NCBI RefSeq assembly: GCF_008630915.1 | Contig: NZ_CP043909.1 | Location: forward strand, 2,852,001-2,916,000 | Reading direction: 5' to 3' | Source of the DNA: Acinetobacter suaedae | GTDB taxonomy: Bacteria > Pseudomonadota > Gammaproteobacteria > Pseudomonadales > Moraxellaceae | Length of the DNA: 64,000 bases | In this document: in pieces, positions 1 to 9,384 of the stretch | How the letters are laid out: each line of letters opens with the position of its first letter | How positions within the stretch are numbered: the stretch's first letter is position 1 | The notes under the pieces: model-generated | Database searches by the model: none | Told to the model about the DNA's origin: nothing | The model's input: only the letters and a program-made list of their open reading frames with translations | Made by a program: the position numbers and the translations under genes

Positions 1-1
1 A

Positions 2-40
2 CTCAACATTGCCAATCCTTACCAAGCTGATGAAATCTAG
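2..40 (+). CDS. 3' end of an unidentified upstream gene (partial)
   Basis: One frame is open from the left edge to a TAG and reads LNIANPYQADEI. The stop lies 11 bases before the next start codon, which fits the tail of a same-strand gene that begins outside the window. Twelve codons are too few to name a product, and this could be chance open frame. Confidence 0.35.
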   Translation, partial: LNIANPYQADEI

Positions 41-51
41 TTGAAACGCTT

Positions 52-351
52 ATGTATGTTGTCATTTTTAAAGCCACAATCAATACACTCGATGCAACTT
101 ACTCTGAAATGGCACAAAAGCTGAGAAATAAAGCTTTAAGCCAATTTAACTGTATCAAATTCGAAGCATGTAGTGAAAATGGTTTTGAAATTGCGTTGTC
201 TTATTGGCACAACCATGAAGATATCAGACATTGGCAACAAGACGCTGAACATCAAGTTGCTCAGCGGCTAGGTAAAGAAATATGGTACCAACACTTTAGC
301 GTGGAAATTTGCAAAGTTGAGCGTGCTTACTCTAGTCAAAATGAATTGTGA
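52..351 (+). CDS. Antibiotic biosynthesis monooxygenase (ABM) domain protein
   Basis: This 99-residue protein resembles single-domain ABM-fold proteins, small ferredoxin-like dimeric enzymes that include quinol and haem-like monooxygenases. It opens with a strand (MYVVIFKATI), continues with a helix (YSEMAQKLRNKAL), and has the family's F-E/W-x-H pattern in the middle (ALSYWHNHEDIRHWQ). The length of about 100 residues fits. The substrate cannot be read from sequence. It may be the last gene of an operon whose previous gene ends at 40, and a strong hairpin follows its stop. The ribosome-binding site is weak. Confidence 0.7.
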   Translation: MYVVIFKATINTLDATYSEMAQKLRNKALSQFNCIKFEACSENGFEIALSYWHNHEDIRHWQQDAEHQVAQRLGKEIWYQHFSVEICKVERAYSSQNEL

Positions 352-381
352 ATAACATTTAAGTTATCCACATCCTCAAAT

Positions 382-409
382 AAAAAACGGCTGAATTCAG
401 CCGTTTTTT
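382..409. terminator. Bidirectional intrinsic terminator
   Basis: A fully palindromic stem (CGGCTGAATTCAGCCG) is flanked by six A on the left and six T on the right. It lies between the convergent ends of the ABM gene and the siderophore receptor gene and can serve both. Confidence 0.9.
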
Positions 410-422
410 ATTTATTAAACTT

Positions 423-2582
423 TTAGAATTGATAACGGAAAGTCAATGTTGCATTTCGTGGTGCGCCATGTGTGATTTGCCCATATGCAGGGAATACACC
501 GTAATAATCTTTATCAAATACATTGTTAATATTTAACTGGGCCGACAAATCTTTGTTAATTTTATATTTCGCCATTAAATTAACCAAAGCATATGAACCT
601 TGTACAACCTTAGGATCAGCACCAGCAGGCACATTTTTCGCAAAAATATAAGTATCACTTTGCCAATTAATACCTGCACCAACACTTAATGCATCCCATT
701 GATTTGGAAATTGGTAAGTAGTATAGGTTTGTATCATTTTACGCGGCAGTTCGGTATTAATATCATCACCTTTCGCATCTGTCGCCTCATACTGACTATA
801 TCCTGCTGTAAGATTCCAATTTGGAGTGATCTGTCCGCTCACCTCCAGTTCAAATCCTTTGCTCTCTGCACCTTTTGCTGCACGATAATAGGTTTCCTGT
901 ACGCCATTTCGCTCTATCTGCCCCGCCGCCTGTGCCAAATTATCTTGCTTAATATTAAAAATCGCCAAAGTACCATTTAAGCGATCATCAAACCATGATG
1001 ATTTCAAACCAATTTCGGTACTATTGCCTTTAATTGGATCTAGGTAGTTATTACTCATGTCTTTTTGATTTTGCGGTTGAAAGATACTGGTATAACTCAC
1101 ATAAGCAGAATAGTTTGAATTAATGTCATAAACTAACCCTGCATAAGGAATAAACTCATGCTCATATTTAATTTTCTTTGCTTTGGCACCTAAATCTTTT
1201 TCATAATCAGTCACACGCCCTCCTACAATGAGCTTAAGGGGATCAAGTAAAGATAATTGCGTTGCAGCAAACACTGCATTTTGCTTTACGGTGTATTTTT
1301 CTGAAGATGTCCAATCCCCCCACACTGGCTCAGCAAGAGACGCATTCCAACGATAGATGCTCTCTATAGGCTGTGTCATAGTACCCGTACGACCAAGTGC
1401 AGTAAAATCTTGATTTGAATATTGATAGCCAACGGCGACTTTGTGATCCCGACCAAATAAATCAAATTGGCCATCAACCTGCAGTGTAAGATTGTCTTGA
1501 TCAATATTTACATCATAGGAACCAGCAAAACCAGATAACCCCATGCCCGTTTCCTTATTAGGATAACCCGAGACATAAAACAGTTTAGAATCAGCTTCTC
1601 TCTTACCATGAGCATAAGAAAACTTTACATTCCAGTTGTCATTAATTTGTTGAGTAAGGTCTGCAAACCAATTGGTATACTTCACCTGCCAACGTGTCCA
1701 ATCCTGACTTGTTGTGGTTTTTTTAGGTAAGTTTGTTCGCGTACCATCACTAAAATAAACAGGTAAACCACCCCACATTGGCCCACGTGGATCATCATCT
1801 TGATAGCTTATCCCAACAGATAATAAAGTAGAGTTTGTTAAATCTGCTTCGCCTGTCAGTAACAGCGTTAAACGTTCTTTACTTAATAAATTAGTAAAAC
1901 TATCACCCTCCTCGTATTTCGCAACAGCTCGCCCACGCAATGTTCCAGAGTCATTTAAACTATTTGCAATATCGCCCATGACACCGTAATTGTTCCAACT
2001 ACCGCCAGTCACTTCAATATTCGCAGTAGGAACTTTACTCGTTGCACGTTTACGCACCATATTAATTGCGGCAGATGGATTACCAGTACCTGTGGTCAAA
2101 CCTGTTGCGCCCCGAACAATATCAATATGATCATAGATTGCAGTACTTGCAAAGATTTCCCCAGAAGACCAAGGCAATGTATAAGTTGTTGGAATACCAT
2201 CAATAATATAATTATCCACAACAAAGCCTCGTGAATATATGCCACCTCGATTGGTCTCATAACGATTGACCGTTAACCCTGTGACATTCTCAGCAACATC
2301 AACCAAAGTTGTGAGTCCCTGATCTTGCATACGTTGTTGTGTTACAACAGAAACAGATTGTGGGAGTTCCTTTAGCTTTAAATTTAATGGTAATGCTGTC
2401 GATGCCGTTTCAGCGGTATAGGAGGTAGAAGCTTTGTCACGCTCTGCTTTTACAATAATCGTTGGCAGCTGTGCATTTTCTGTATTTGACTGAGCAGAAG
2501 CCAATGAGGGTAAAAATATTGCTGCCATTGCCAGAACAAGTGGGTGTGCTTTAAATAAGCTCAATTCAGAATCGTGTTGCAT
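423..2582 (-). CDS. TonB-dependent siderophore receptor
   Basis: This 719-residue outer-membrane receptor should import a ferric siderophore using TonB energy. An N-terminal signal peptide ends near residue 30 (LPSLASAQS). A plug domain follows at about 60-180, with the family pattern ELPQSVSVVTQQRM, the Y-S-R-G-F motif and IDIVRGATGL. The rest is a 22-strand-type barrel ending in the classic aromatic C-terminus (LTFRYQF). Overall pattern and length match the FhuE/FpvA-like siderophore receptor group (TIGR01783 type). The ligand is not predictable. The ATG has an AGGATA ribosome site. A Fur-box-like sequence lies about 115 bases upstream, so iron repression is expected. An orphan TonB-like gene lies immediately upstream on the same strand. 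Confidence 0.93.
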   Translation of the reverse strand: MQHDSELSLFKAHPLVLAMAAIFLPSLASAQSNTENAQLPTIIVKAERDKASTSYTAETASTALPLNLKLKELPQSVSVVTQQRMQDQGLTTLVDVAENVTGLTVNRYETNRGGIYSRGFVVDNYIIDGIPTTYTLPWSSGEIFASTAIYDHIDIVRGATGLTTGTGNPSAAINMVRKRATSKVPTANIEVTGGSWNNYGVMGDIANSLNDSGTLRGRAVAKYEEGDSFTNLLSKERLTLLLTGEADLTNSTLLSVGISYQDDDPRGPMWGGLPVYFSDGTRTNLPKKTTTSQDWTRWQVKYTNWFADLTQQINDNWNVKFSYAHGKREADSKLFYVSGYPNKETGMGLSGFAGSYDVNIDQDNLTLQVDGQFDLFGRDHKVAVGYQYSNQDFTALGRTGTMTQPIESIYRWNASLAEPVWGDWTSSEKYTVKQNAVFAATQLSLLDPLKLIVGGRVTDYEKDLGAKAKKIKYEHEFIPYAGLVYDINSNYSAYVSYTSIFQPQNQKDMSNNYLDPIKGNSTEIGLKSSWFDDRLNGTLAIFNIKQDNLAQAAGQIERNGVQETYYRAAKGAESKGFELEVSGQITPNWNLTAGYSQYEATDAKGDDINTELPRKMIQTYTTYQFPNQWDALSVGAGINWQSDTYIFAKNVPAGADPKVVQGSYALVNLMAKYKINKDLSAQLNINNVFDKDYYGVFPAYGQITHGAPRNATLTFRYQF

Positions 2583-2696
2583 GCAAAAATATCCTTTTCA
2601 CAAAGTTTAGAGCATTTGGAGACACACACCACTTTCCCCCGAAATTTTAAAGAAGGATGTATTGATGCTCTAAAGGAGAATTAAAGAAATTACAAA

Positions 2697-2715
2697 ACGA
2701 ATGATAATCATTTTT
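2697..2715 (-). promoter_or_regulatory. Fur box upstream of siderophore receptor
   Basis: The core AATGATAATCATT matches the GATAATGATAATCATTATC Fur consensus at about 14 of 19 positions. It sits in the 269-base gap before the receptor gene, where a promoter is expected. Iron-dependent repression is inferred. Confidence 0.75.
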
Positions 2716-2851
2716 ATTATCAATTCAAGAACTATAAGACAAAAGCAGCTATGACTATGAGGTTTGTACTTAAAAAAGATGATGCATAAAATATAAGATA
2801 TTAATTTTAATTGATATTTAAACACATACAATAAATTAAGTTCTGTCTTAG

Positions 2852-3736
2852 TTAATGCACTTCAAATTCTGCATCGACTGGATCAAAACGCCATGTTCGG
2901 ATAATCCTTAGCTCAGAAATATCCTTCATATTGCTGTCAAAAGCTCCAAATGGTGCGCCACGGCGAACAGAAGCCCGAGCTGCCTCGTCCAAAAGTGGAT
3001 GCCCTGAGCTCTCAATTAAACGAATGGCACGAATACCACCTTGCACATTCAAGATCACCATTAAACGGACTTCACCTGCTAAGCGTTGTTGCTTTGCCGC
3101 ATCGGGATAATAACGATTGCCATACAACTCAACTTTTTGTCGAAATTTATCGAGATAAGCTGCCGATGCATCTTGTTTCGCTTGTATTCCATCAACCGTT
3201 TTAATACGTTGCTTACGGCTAAAATTTTGTTGTCGCTGTAAATACTGCGCTTCTAAACTTGCCACCATCGCAGCTTTGGCTTGAAATTGACTTTGTAATT
3301 CTTCTAATGCTTTCTTACGTTCATTCTGCTCAGCTTGTTTTTGCCAACTCAACACCGTCATTAGCACCTTTTCCTCAAAGAGGAGCTCACGTTTTTGTTG
3401 TATCGCTTCGAGACTTTCAAGCTCATGCTCCCCTGCCGTTGCATCAGTTTGCATTGGAGCAGGCATATCAGTAGACATACGATGTGCTTGATGAAACTCA
3501 CCCGATCCTTGTTGATCAGTCTGTGCTAGGAAGTCCGCATGTTTGACCTTATCTTGACTTGGCCTAACAGACACAGCAATTTCTTTAGTCGAAGTATCAG
3601 TTGGTGCAGGCCTTGAAAACTGCGTTGTCAGTACAAGACCATGTATCAAGATCGCAACAACAATCGCCCCAATAAAAATTGGATCTTGCCACCAAATGGA
3701 AGTCAGTTGAGTACGAAAATTTATTTTATTCAACAT
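2852..3736 (-). CDS. Energy transducer TonB-like protein (orphan)
   Basis: A protein of about 294 residues with one N-terminal membrane anchor (about residues 18-37, after TSIWWQDPIF) and a C-terminal TonB domain (about 205-290, from YYPDAAKQQRLAGEVRL to TWRFDP). The middle is not the usual Pro-Lys-rich linker but a Gln/Glu/Lys-rich, probably coiled-coil stretch (about 115-185), closer to TolA in style. It lies upstream of the siderophore receptor on the same strand, with no exbB/exbD beside it, so it probably borrows the ExbBD made from 10.5-11.6 kb. The start is uncertain: I chose the ATG before the membrane segment; in-frame ATG at 3763 and TTG at 3769 also exist, and none has a good ribosome site. 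Confidence 0.85.
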   Translation of the reverse strand: MLNKINFRTQLTSIWWQDPIFIGAIVVAILIHGLVLTTQFSRPAPTDTSTKEIAVSVRPSQDKVKHADFLAQTDQQGSGEFHQAHRMSTDMPAPMQTDATAGEHELESLEAIQQKRELLFEEKVLMTVLSWQKQAEQNERKKALEELQSQFQAKAAMVASLEAQYLQRQQNFSRKQRIKTVDGIQAKQDASAAYLDKFRQKVELYGNRYYPDAAKQQRLAGEVRLMVILNVQGGIRAIRLIESSGHPLLDEAARASVRRGAPFGAFDSNMKDISELRIIRTWRFDPVDAEFEVH

Positions 3737-3867
3737 GGTATATAAGCGACAAAAATGCCTCATCCCCAACGGTAGCTACCGCATAAAAACCAAACCAATA
3801 TTCAAAAGTTCAAAAAAATGTGATCCACTTATAGATAGAATGCTTCCATGGCATCATTTTATGAAAA

Positions 3868-3889
3868 TGTAGCAATTAATTTTGCTACA
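3868..3889. promoter_or_regulatory. Inverted repeat in divergent promoter region
   Basis: Perfect 8-base arms TGTAGCAA and TTGCTACA are separated by six bases. The site lies between the TonB-like gene and the plus-strand gene at 3970. The spacing and location fit a dimeric repressor operator, but a small stem-loop is possible. Confidence 0.4.
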
Positions 3890-3969
3890 CTGCAAGCGAC
3901 AAATTTAATTTTTATTTTTTAGTTAAGCAAAGATGGCGAATATACCATTCACTTTCTGGAACAACTTTT

Positions 3970-4653
3970 ATGCAAACGCTACTCTCATCTGTTGTTAAAC
4001 GTCTACGTAAAGTTTACCAAAAAGCCGAAGAATTCATTGAAGAAGAAAGAGAGTTTCCACTTTCACAAGTGTTTGTAAATGCCACAATGGAACGTTATGT
4101 CACCAACAATGTAGAGATCATGCAAGACTTACATGCAGATCTATATGATGGTTGGTTACGTCTATACACGACTTTGGATGTAAAAGGTTTACACACCACA
4201 TTATCTGTTGATTTAAAGCTAATCCAAATGGAAATGAATCACAACGTCCAATTAATGGTATTTGAACAAATTAGCAATACACAGGTGATCGAAGCAAAAT
4301 TTAAAAACATTTTCCAGAAATGGGGCTTTTATATTGCTATTTGGTATTATCAGAAATTTAAGGAAGAAGATCCTTTAGGCAAAATTTTAGCGCATTTTGA
4401 AATTGTCACAGTTAAAGATGATTTACTCTATCTCGATCTAAATCGGTGGTTCGGAAAAAAACCAAGTATTATCGAAACCTTAAGCAAGGTTCATGTCAAC
4501 CGAGCAAGAGTTCGCCCTGCGGAACTCATTGTTTGGGGTAATGTCAATCTTGCTGCGATTCTATCCCCACCCAATGATGAAGATTTCGATGAAGAGGAAT
4601 TGGAAGATAGCACTGTGACTCCAATTCAACAAAAGAAAACGAAAAGAAAATAA
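3970..4653 (+). CDS. Conserved hypothetical protein
   Basis: I do not recognise a named family for this 227-residue protein. It is soluble, with no signal peptide or membrane span. The N-terminus is helical and charged (KRLRKVYQKAEEFIEEERE), the middle alternates strands and aromatic stretches (GFYIAIWYYQKF), and the tail is very acidic and then Lys-rich (DEDFDEEELED, then KKTKRK). Such a tail suggests a cytoplasmic protein with a disordered end. An upstream ATG at 3933 is in another frame and soon stops, so the start at 3970 stands. The gene stands alone, divergent from the TonB-like gene. Confidence 0.75.
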   Translation: MQTLLSSVVKRLRKVYQKAEEFIEEEREFPLSQVFVNATMERYVTNNVEIMQDLHADLYDGWLRLYTTLDVKGLHTTLSVDLKLIQMEMNHNVQLMVFEQISNTQVIEAKFKNIFQKWGFYIAIWYYQKFKEEDPLGKILAHFEIVTVKDDLLYLDLNRWFGKKPSIIETLSKVHVNRARVRPAELIVWGNVNLAAILSPPNDEDFDEEELEDSTVTPIQQKKTKRK

Positions 4654-4657
4654 ATAG

Positions 4658-4706
4658 TATGCTCAGTGGGTGAACATTTCATTTTGTCCTTAACCCATTG
4701 AGCATA
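4658..4706. repeat. 14-base imperfect inverted repeat
   Basis: The arms TATGCTCAGTGGGT and ACCCATTGAGCATA differ from perfect pairing by one G-T wobble and enclose a 21-base loop. The repeat starts four bases after the stop of the 3970 gene. No T-run follows on the plus strand, so it is not a standard terminator; it may stabilise the 3' end of the mRNA. Confidence 0.5.
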
Positions 4707-4847
4707 ACCCTTCATGATTTATACGAAAATTAACAAGCATTTAGTAAAAAAGCTGAACTTTTCTTCACAATCTACAGGCATAATAACTCCAAATTCTCCT
4801 AATAAATGAGTGCAAATACCTCGTATCCACTCTAAGGACACTACGTT

Positions 4848-5564
4848 ATGACACAGAAATTATCAAAAGTGCTCGGCATTGCGACAGCAACATCTGTAGC
4901 AATTTTATGTGGCAGTTTATCGAGTCATGCATTGGCAATGACCCCATTCCAAGCAAACTACCAATTTAGTTACAATAACAAAAACTTAGGTTCTGCAACA
5001 CGTACACTCGCTCAACAGGGTAATAACTGGACATATTCTTTTAATGCGCGTGCTGGTGGTATCGCCTCTGCCTCTGAAACCAGTCAATTTAGCTTTGCTA
5101 ACAATAAGATCACATCGCAAAAATTTAGTCGTACCAGTAAGATCTTGGTTCATAACAACACCATGAACATCAACTTTAATCCTAGTGCGAAAGTAATCAA
5201 CACCCAAAAAGATGACAAAAAACGTTCTTTCCCATGGAAAGATGGTGTCTTAGATGAGTTGAATGCCGAATTACAAGTTCGTGAAGATCTTAAAAATGGT
5301 AACACCTTACAAACACGCTACTTTATTGCAGATAGTAAGGCCGTGGATGAACGCCGTTTTATTCGCCAAGGCACTGAAACCATTAAAACCAATTATGGGA
5401 CTTTTAACACGATTAAAGTCGTACTTCAGCATGATAAACCAGAACGCAATACGGTATTTTGGCTCGCGCCAAAACTTGATTATCTCCCTGTCAAGGTGAC
5501 ACATAATGACGGAAAATCTTCGTATGGGCTTTTATTAACGGGCTATACGGGTAAAACTAATTAA
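4848..5564 (+). CDS. DUF3108 domain-containing exported protein
   Basis: A 238-residue protein with a clear Sec signal peptide (LGIATATSVAILCGSLSSHALA, about residues 8-30) and a mature DUF3108-type beta-rich domain. Recognisable features are the opening TPFQANYQFSYNNKNLGSA, a central FPWKDGVLDELNAELQVRED segment, and the closing FWLAPKLDYLPVKVTH. DUF3108 proteins are periplasmic and of unknown function, with a fold likened to lipid carriers. The length is normal. It is followed by a long-loop hairpin and then xpt, and probably forms its own transcript. Confidence 0.85.
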   Translation: MTQKLSKVLGIATATSVAILCGSLSSHALAMTPFQANYQFSYNNKNLGSATRTLAQQGNNWTYSFNARAGGIASASETSQFSFANNKITSQKFSRTSKILVHNNTMNINFNPSAKVINTQKDDKKRSFPWKDGVLDELNAELQVREDLKNGNTLQTRYFIADSKAVDERRFIRQGTETIKTNYGTFNTIKVVLQHDKPERNTVFWLAPKLDYLPVKVTHNDGKSSYGLLLTGYTGKTN

Positions 5565-5572
5565 TCAGCGCT

Positions 5573-5649
5573 AAAATTGCAGCCATATACCAAACATCGT
5601 AAAGTTCTGTGAAATATCAACAAAGCTGCGATTTATGGCTTGCAATTTT
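5573..5649 (+). terminator. Possible terminator with long loop
   Basis: AAAATTGCAGCCATA pairs with TATGGCTTGCAATTTT with one bulged base, followed by a T-run. The loop is about 46 bases, longer than normal, and contains a second possible pairing (GCAGC with GCTGC). It lies between the DUF3108 gene and xpt and overlaps the likely xpt -35 region. Confidence 0.45.
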
Positions 5650-5667
5650 TTTGATGCTTTTTAAAAT
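5640..5667 (+). promoter_or_regulatory. Putative xpt promoter
   Basis: TTGCAA at 5640-5645 and TAAAAT at 5662-5667 are 16 bases apart and lie about 40 bases before the xpt start. No purine-riboswitch-like fold was recognised. Confidence 0.45.
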
Positions 5668-5681
5668 ATGCCTTTGCTTGA

Positions 5682-6284
<603 letters not shown>

Positions 6285-6296
6285 GATTCAATACTT

Positions 6297-6325
6297 AAAA
6301 AGCGGATGAAAGTTCATCCGCTTTT
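6297..6325. terminator. Terminator between xpt and convergent gene
   Basis: AAAAGCGGATGAA pairs with TTCATCCGCTTTT around a two-base loop, with T-tract on the plus strand and A-tract opposite. It overlaps the stop of the convergent small membrane protein gene. Confidence 0.85.
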
Positions 6326-6593
6326 ATTTAGGATATTTCGCTAACCATAATGCAACTGCTTTCTTTTTGCAAACCATACCTTTTTTATAGCAAATCACAC
6401 TTAACCCCAAAGTGATAAAAGCAAAATAAACCAAAATATTGCCCCAAAAGATCCCTAATATAAATAAAGCGGCGACCAACAACAGTAAACCTAGTGCATT
6501 AAATATAAGACGTGATCCCTTATTATCTATTTCAGAATAGATAATAAGAAATTCTTCTTCAGACATTCTTTTTACTTCTTGTTCGTTCAGCAT
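6324..6593 (-). CDS. Small two-span membrane protein, hypothetical
   Basis: An 89-residue protein with two hydrophobic segments (about 29-49, IFNALGLLLLVAALFILGIFW, and about 51-67, ILVYFAFITLGLSVICY) and a positively charged C-terminal end containing two Cys and several Lys (CYKKGMVCKKK). No family was recognised. The ATG is followed by an acidic amphipathic N-terminus. Function unknown. Confidence 0.65.
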   Translation of the reverse strand: MLNEQEVKRMSEEEFLIIYSEIDNKGSRLIFNALGLLLLVAALFILGIFWGNILVYFAFITLGLSVICYKKGMVCKKKAVALWLAKYPK

Positions 6594-6810
6594 AAGATAA
6601 GCACCTCTACCAAAATTTTAAAAAACAATAAATTTTATCTATTTATATTAATGCTGTTTAGTAGCCAAACTTGCAATAGAAAATAAACAAGTAAACTTAA
6701 ATAGAGCAGGACCACATCCCTATCATGGCATCAAGTGCTGAATTGAACCATTATTTATCACATAAATTCTGCTAAGATTAGCCCGATAAAATTTGCGATT
6801 AGGAATTACG

Positions 6811-7653
6811 ATGCGCACATACTTAGACCTTTTACAACATATTCTCGACAATGGCGGCGACAAAGGTGACCGTACAGGTACGGGTACACGTTCAGTATTT
6901 GGTCATCAAATGCGCTTTGATCTTTCTAAAGGTTTCCCCTTACTCACCACCAAGAAAGTCCATTTTCGTTCAATCGTGATTGAGCTACTCTGGTTTCTCA
7001 AAGGTGATACCAATGTTCAATATCTCAAAGACAATAAAGTTACCATTTGGGATGAATGGGCAACTGCAGAACAAACCGCTCGCTTTGGTCGTCCAGAAGG
7101 TGAATTAGGTCCAGTGTATGGACATCAGTGGCGTAATTTTGGCGCAACTCAAAATGAGGATGGCAGTTATCAACAAAATGGTTTTGATCAAATCAAATGG
7201 CTGATTAATGAAATTAAAACCAATCCTAATTCACGTCGCTTAATTGTGTCTGGATGGAATCCAAACGAGGCTGGAAAAGTTGCTTTACCGCCTTGTCATA
7301 CGTTATTCCAATTTTTCGTACAAGATAATAAGTTGTCATGTCAGCTTTATCAGCGCAGTGCTGATGTGTTTTTAGGTGTGCCATTTAATATTGCTAGCTA
7401 TGCGCTGCTGACACACATGATCGCCCAAGTGTGTGGCTTAGGTGTGGGAGAGTTTGTCTGGACAGGTGGTGATACGCATCTCTATGCCAATCATTTTGAA
7501 CAAGCGAAATTACAACTTAGCCGTGATCCTCTACCGTTGTGCCAGCTTAAACTGAATCCAGAAATTACTGATATTTTTGATTTTAAATTTGAAGATATCG
7601 AAATCTTGGGTTATGAATCACACCCAGCAATTAAAGCACCTGTTGCAGTTTAA
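6811..7653 (+). CDS. thyA: Thymidylate synthase
   Basis: A 280-residue enzyme that makes dTMP from dUMP with methylene-tetrahydrofolate, releasing dihydrofolate. Family blocks are plain: [13 protein letters not shown] near residue 20-30, [12 protein letters not shown] at 100-111, the nucleophile Cys162 in [10 protein letters not shown], and [18 protein letters not shown]. The chain is about 16 residues longer than the E. coli enzyme, with the extra part near 85-100 and 112-122. ATG at 6811 is preferred over TTG 18 bases upstream because an AGGA site precedes it by six bases. folA follows after 20 bases, so the dihydrofolate product is recycled by the next gene. Confidence 0.97.
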   Translation: MRTYLDLLQHILDNGGDKGDRTGTGTRSVFGHQMRFDLSKGFPLLTTKKVHFRSIVIELLWFLKGDTNVQYLKDNKVTIWDEWATAEQTARFGRPEGELGPVYGHQWRNFGATQNEDGSYQQNGFDQIKWLINEIKTNPNSRRLIVSGWNPNEAGKVALPPCHTLFQFFVQDNKLSCQLYQRSADVFLGVPFNIASYALLTHMIAQVCGLGVGEFVWTGGDTHLYANHFEQAKLQLSRDPLPLCQLKLNPEITDIFDFKFEDIEILGYESHPAIKAPVAV

Positions 7654-7673
7654 AACGATAAGAGAGCTCACTT

Positions 7674-8183
7674 ATGGCATGGCAAGGCACAGAAGTTGTC
7701 CACGTAGTGGCAATGGATAGAAATAACTGTATTGGAAAAGGAAATGCCCTGCCGTGGCATATTTCTGCAGATCTCAAACATTTTAAAGCCATCACTCAAG
7801 GTGGTGTGGTTATCATGGGTCGTAAAACCCTTGAGTCAATGGGACGTGCATTACCGAATCGCGTAAATTGGGTGATTACGCGAGATCCATCTTGGCAATT
7901 TGATGGTGTAAAAATTGCGCATAGTATTGAGGAAGCTTTAGATGCTGCACTTACAGACGTACAACACTCTGAAAAAGCATCCTTATTTATTATTGGTGGA
8001 GGAGAGATTTTTAATCAAACACTTGCCATTGCTGACCGCCTAGAATTGACCCATGTAGACTTAGATGTTCAAGGCGATGCACATTACCCAAAAATCTCTG
8101 AGAATTTTCAAAAAGTGAACTCAGAACTACATACTGATGAAAAATCAAATATCGCCTTCGAGTTCGCGACTTACCAAAAATAA
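7674..8183 (+). CDS. folA: Dihydrofolate reductase
   Basis: A 169-residue NADPH-dependent enzyme that regenerates tetrahydrofolate and is the trimethoprim target. It shows VVAMDRNNCIGKGNALPWHISADLKHF, with the catalytic acid at Asp33, the Rossmann-like VIMGRKTLESMG, and FIIGGGEIF. Length matches bacterial DHFR. A GAGAG ribosome site precedes the ATG. It is in an operon with thyA, a common and functionally coupled arrangement. Confidence 0.96.
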   Translation: MAWQGTEVVHVVAMDRNNCIGKGNALPWHISADLKHFKAITQGGVVIMGRKTLESMGRALPNRVNWVITRDPSWQFDGVKIAHSIEEALDAALTDVQHSEKASLFIIGGGEIFNQTLAIADRLELTHVDLDVQGDAHYPKISENFQKVNSELHTDEKSNIAFEFATYQK

Positions 8184-8201
8184 AATGGACTGCGAATTGT
8201 T

Positions 8202-9257
8202 ATGCATGAGATTGGATCACGTGAGTTCTTCATTGGATTAGGGATATGGTTCTTACATAGTACCTTTACTCTTTTCGTGATCCTTTCCAGTATTTGGCTA
8301 TGTTTAGCCTTATGGATACAGCAACCCCTTGGTCCGATCTTTAGTCGCCTTATCATTATTCTTTGGGGTCTATTCGCACTCAGTTTGCTTGGTTTCTATG
8401 TCAGCGGACATATTTTTAGTCGACGCACTGATATTCTGCTCTATTGTTTCGCGTTCGCTTGTTCTTTGTTCTGGTATTTTTCTTTAGATGCACGTCAAGA
8501 CCGCGTCTGGGATCCAGAGGTATCGGAGCAACTCAGCTATGAGAAAAAAGGCGATATTGTAACTTTGCACAAGGTACGAAACTTTAATTGGTACCCCGAT
8601 GGACGTTATGACATCCACTGGGAGGATCGGACAATTGATCTAAACAAAATCACAGGAATTAATGTGATTGCCTCCTACTGGATGGGCCCCCAAATCGCAC
8701 ATACTCTCGTGAGCTTTGACTTCTCAGATCAAAAACCATTGGTATTCTCGATCGAAATTCGGAAAGAAAAAGGCGAATCTTTCTCTGCGATCGGAGGATT
8801 CTTTCGTAAATATGAGTTAAGCCTAATTGCATCCGACGAGAAAGATATCGTCTATACACGTAGCAATATTCGTCAAGAACAGGTTTATTTATTCCCGATC
8901 AAAATTCCTGCTGCAGAACGTAAAGCATTATTTATCGAATATCTAAAAAAAGCAGATGAACTACGCGCTGAAGCAAAATGGTATAACACCCTGACCAGTA
9001 ACTGTACTACTCTAATCTTTGATATGGCACAAGCAATTAGCCAGCAAGCATTACCCAAAGATTACCGCTTACTGGCTTCTGGTTATTTACCGAATTATTT
9101 ACATGATCTAAAAGCACTGAATCAGAATTACAGCATGAAAGAATGGTATCAACTGGCTCATATCAACCCACGTACTGAGCAGTATGCCAAACAGCCAAAT
9201 CAAAGTAGTGAATATTTTTCCGAAATCATACGTGCTGGACTTCCTGAAACTGAATGA
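8202..9257 (+). CDS. DUF4105 domain-containing membrane protein
   Basis: A 351-residue protein with three N-terminal membrane segments (about 11-38, 45-68 and 75-92) and a periplasm-facing DUF4105 region. Typical DUF4105 marks are the NWYPDGRYDIHWEDRTIDL stretch (about 127-145), FFRKYELSLIASDEKDIVYTRSN (about 204-226), and YNTLTSNCTTLIFDMA (about 264-280) with a conserved Asn-Cys. The family is also called Lnb N-terminal periplasmic domain, and its role is unknown. It begins 18 bases after folA and is probably cotranscribed, but no link to folate is evident. Confidence 0.85.
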   Translation: MHEIGSREFFIGLGIWFLHSTFTLFVILSSIWLCLALWIQQPLGPIFSRLIIILWGLFALSLLGFYVSGHIFSRRTDILLYCFAFACSLFWYFSLDARQDRVWDPEVSEQLSYEKKGDIVTLHKVRNFNWYPDGRYDIHWEDRTIDLNKITGINVIASYWMGPQIAHTLVSFDFSDQKPLVFSIEIRKEKGESFSAIGGFFRKYELSLIASDEKDIVYTRSNIRQEQVYLFPIKIPAAERKALFIEYLKKADELRAEAKWYNTLTSNCTTLIFDMAQAISQQALPKDYRLLASGYLPNYLHDLKALNQNYSMKEWYQLAHINPRTEQYAKQPNQSSEYFSEIIRAGLPETE

Positions 9258-9384
9258 ATATTCCACTAATTTAATAAAGCCTATCTTAATTTTTACAAAA
9301 GGATACTGAATACTCTATTCAGATCCACTTTTATAAAGTTTAATAATAATCACATAAACACAATGACTCGGATTTTTAAATTTT

